NCBI GenBank assembly: GCA_005792865.1
Contig: SXQR01000221.1
Coordinates: 1 to 5,159 of the forward strand
Reading direction: 5' to 3'
DNA from: Flavobacterium sp.
GTDB lineage: Bacteria; Bacteroidota; Bacteroidia; Flavobacteriales; Flavobacteriaceae
Length of the DNA stretch: 5,159 bases
Both the position numbers and the translations under genes were made by a program. The stretch's first letter is position 1, and each line of letters opens with the position of its first letter. The notes beneath the pieces were generated by a model, which was given only the letters and a program-made list of their open reading frames with translations, ran no database searches and had not been told where the DNA came from. Positions 4,727 to 5,159 of the stretch are shown here, one piece after another.

Positions 4727-4794
4727 TTAGGGATGGAAGCAAAGTGCCGCGCACTGCGGACAGCCCGCCGCGAGGAACGAGCGGAACGCCCTGG
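4727..4794 (+). ncRNA. Structured 5' leader RNA element before the transaldolase gene (unassigned class)
   Basis: The leader starts at the predicted promoter and can fold with UUAGGG (4727-4732) pairing to CCCUGG (4789-4794, the last two as G-U pairs). Inside this, GGAAGC (4735-4740) faces GCGGAA (4781-4786): a GC/GC step flanked by two GGAA strands that could form tandem G-A pairs. Further in are a perfect hairpin AGUGC (4743-4747) / GCACU (4751-4755) and GCGG (4756-4759) / CCGC (4765-4768). The word pattern GGGAUGGAAGC ... GAGCGGAA-x-GCCC reminds me of recurrent intergenic RNA elements in flavobacteria (perhaps the Flavo-1 class), but I cannot verify that here. Confidence 0.4.
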
Positions 4795-4817
4795 AAATCA
4801 ATAAATATCCACAGCAT

Positions 4818-5159
4818 ATGAAATTTTTTATCGATACGGCCAATCTCGCCGAAATCAAGGCAGCACAGGCGCTTGGTGTGCTTGACGGCGTAACCACCAA
4901 CCCCTCGTTGATGGCCAAGGAAGGCATCACGGGCAAGAACAACATCCTGAAGCATTACGTTGATATCTGCAACATCGTGGACGGCGATGTCAGTGCCGAG
5001 GTCAATGCCGTGGATTATGACGGAATGATCCGCGAAGGAGAGGAACTGGCCGACCTGCACCCGCAGATCGTGGTCAAGCTTCCCAGGACGCGAGAAGGCG
5101 TGATGGCCGCGAAATATTTTGCCGACAAGGAAATCCGCACCAATGTGACGCTCGTTTTC
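4818..5159 (+). CDS. fsa: FSA/TalC-type transaldolase or fructose-6-phosphate aldolase, N-terminal part
   Basis: The first 114 codons of a protein whose family is usually about 215-220 residues; the rest lies beyond the window. It is a cytoplasmic class I aldolase with a TIM-barrel fold. Members transfer a dihydroxyacetone unit between sugar phosphates in the non-oxidative pentose phosphate pathway, or cleave fructose 6-phosphate. Visible signatures are [10 protein letters not shown] with Asp6, [13 protein letters not shown] (24-36), SAEV (59-62), the Schiff-base Lys87 in IVVKLP, and TNVTLVF (108-114). These separate it from the longer TalA/TalB type. Transaldolase and F6P aldolase activities cannot be told apart from this half. 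The residue after the lysine motif is Arg90 (KLPRT), where I would expect Met, Val or similar. A good promoter and a structured leader precede it. Confidence 0.93.
   Translation, partial: MKFFIDTANLAEIKAAQALGVLDGVTTNPSLMAKEGITGKNNILKHYVDICNIVDGDVSAEVNAVDYDGMIREGEELADLHPQIVVKLPRTREGVMAAKYFADKEIRTNVTLVF

Noticed and set aside
4659..5060. Minus-strand open frame opposite the transaldolase start
   Set aside because: It is antisense to a clear FSA/TalC coding region, its promoter and leader, and the translation shows no recognisable feature.

Overview
The window looks like chromosomal DNA from a Bacteroidota bacterium, most likely a member of the Flavobacteriaceae or a close relative with fairly GC-rich genes. 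Four things point there: promoters of the TTG/TTTG-N19-TAnnTTTG type, no Shine-Dalgarno sequences before the starts, a secreted protein ending in a type A T9SS (Por) sorting domain, and a partial lipoprotein resembling the N-terminal part of flavobacterial glutaminyl-peptide cyclotransferases. Genes are GC-rich, while the gaps carry AT-rich promoters and short-period repeats.

Layout. Bases 1-335 (minus) hold the N-terminal third or so of a lipoprotein. Back to back with it, at 410-503 (plus), is a small signal recognition particle RNA (4.5S/ffs type), with a strong terminator at 512-535. The two are separated by a 33-bp near-palindrome (376-408) that reads as a promoter in both directions, with the -33 and -7 boxes of the two strands interleaved. 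Next come a 132-aa secreted protein of unknown function (672-1070), a classical SDR oxidoreductase that appears to start with TTG (1228-2052), and 38 bp later a secreted alpha/beta-hydrolase-like protein (2091-3032). A 320-bp gap follows with no gene that I can see. Then comes a T9SS-exported protein built from five tandem repeats of exactly 65 residues (3353-4669). The window ends inside an FSA/TalC-type transaldolase (4818 onward), preceded by a good promoter and a 5' leader that looks structured.

How the parts relate. I see no single pathway. SRP RNA and the transaldolase are housekeeping functions. Four of the six protein genes carry export signals (one lipoprotein, three signal peptides). 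The SDR and hydrolase genes are close enough to be co-transcribed, but nothing shows a shared substrate.

The least ordinary features are the interleaved symmetric promoter, the heptamer arrays on both sides of the SDR gene (one touching its TTG start, one forming its last codons and stop), the indel-free 5 x 195-bp repeat gene, and the structured transaldolase leader. I saw no mobile element, CRISPR array or tRNA.
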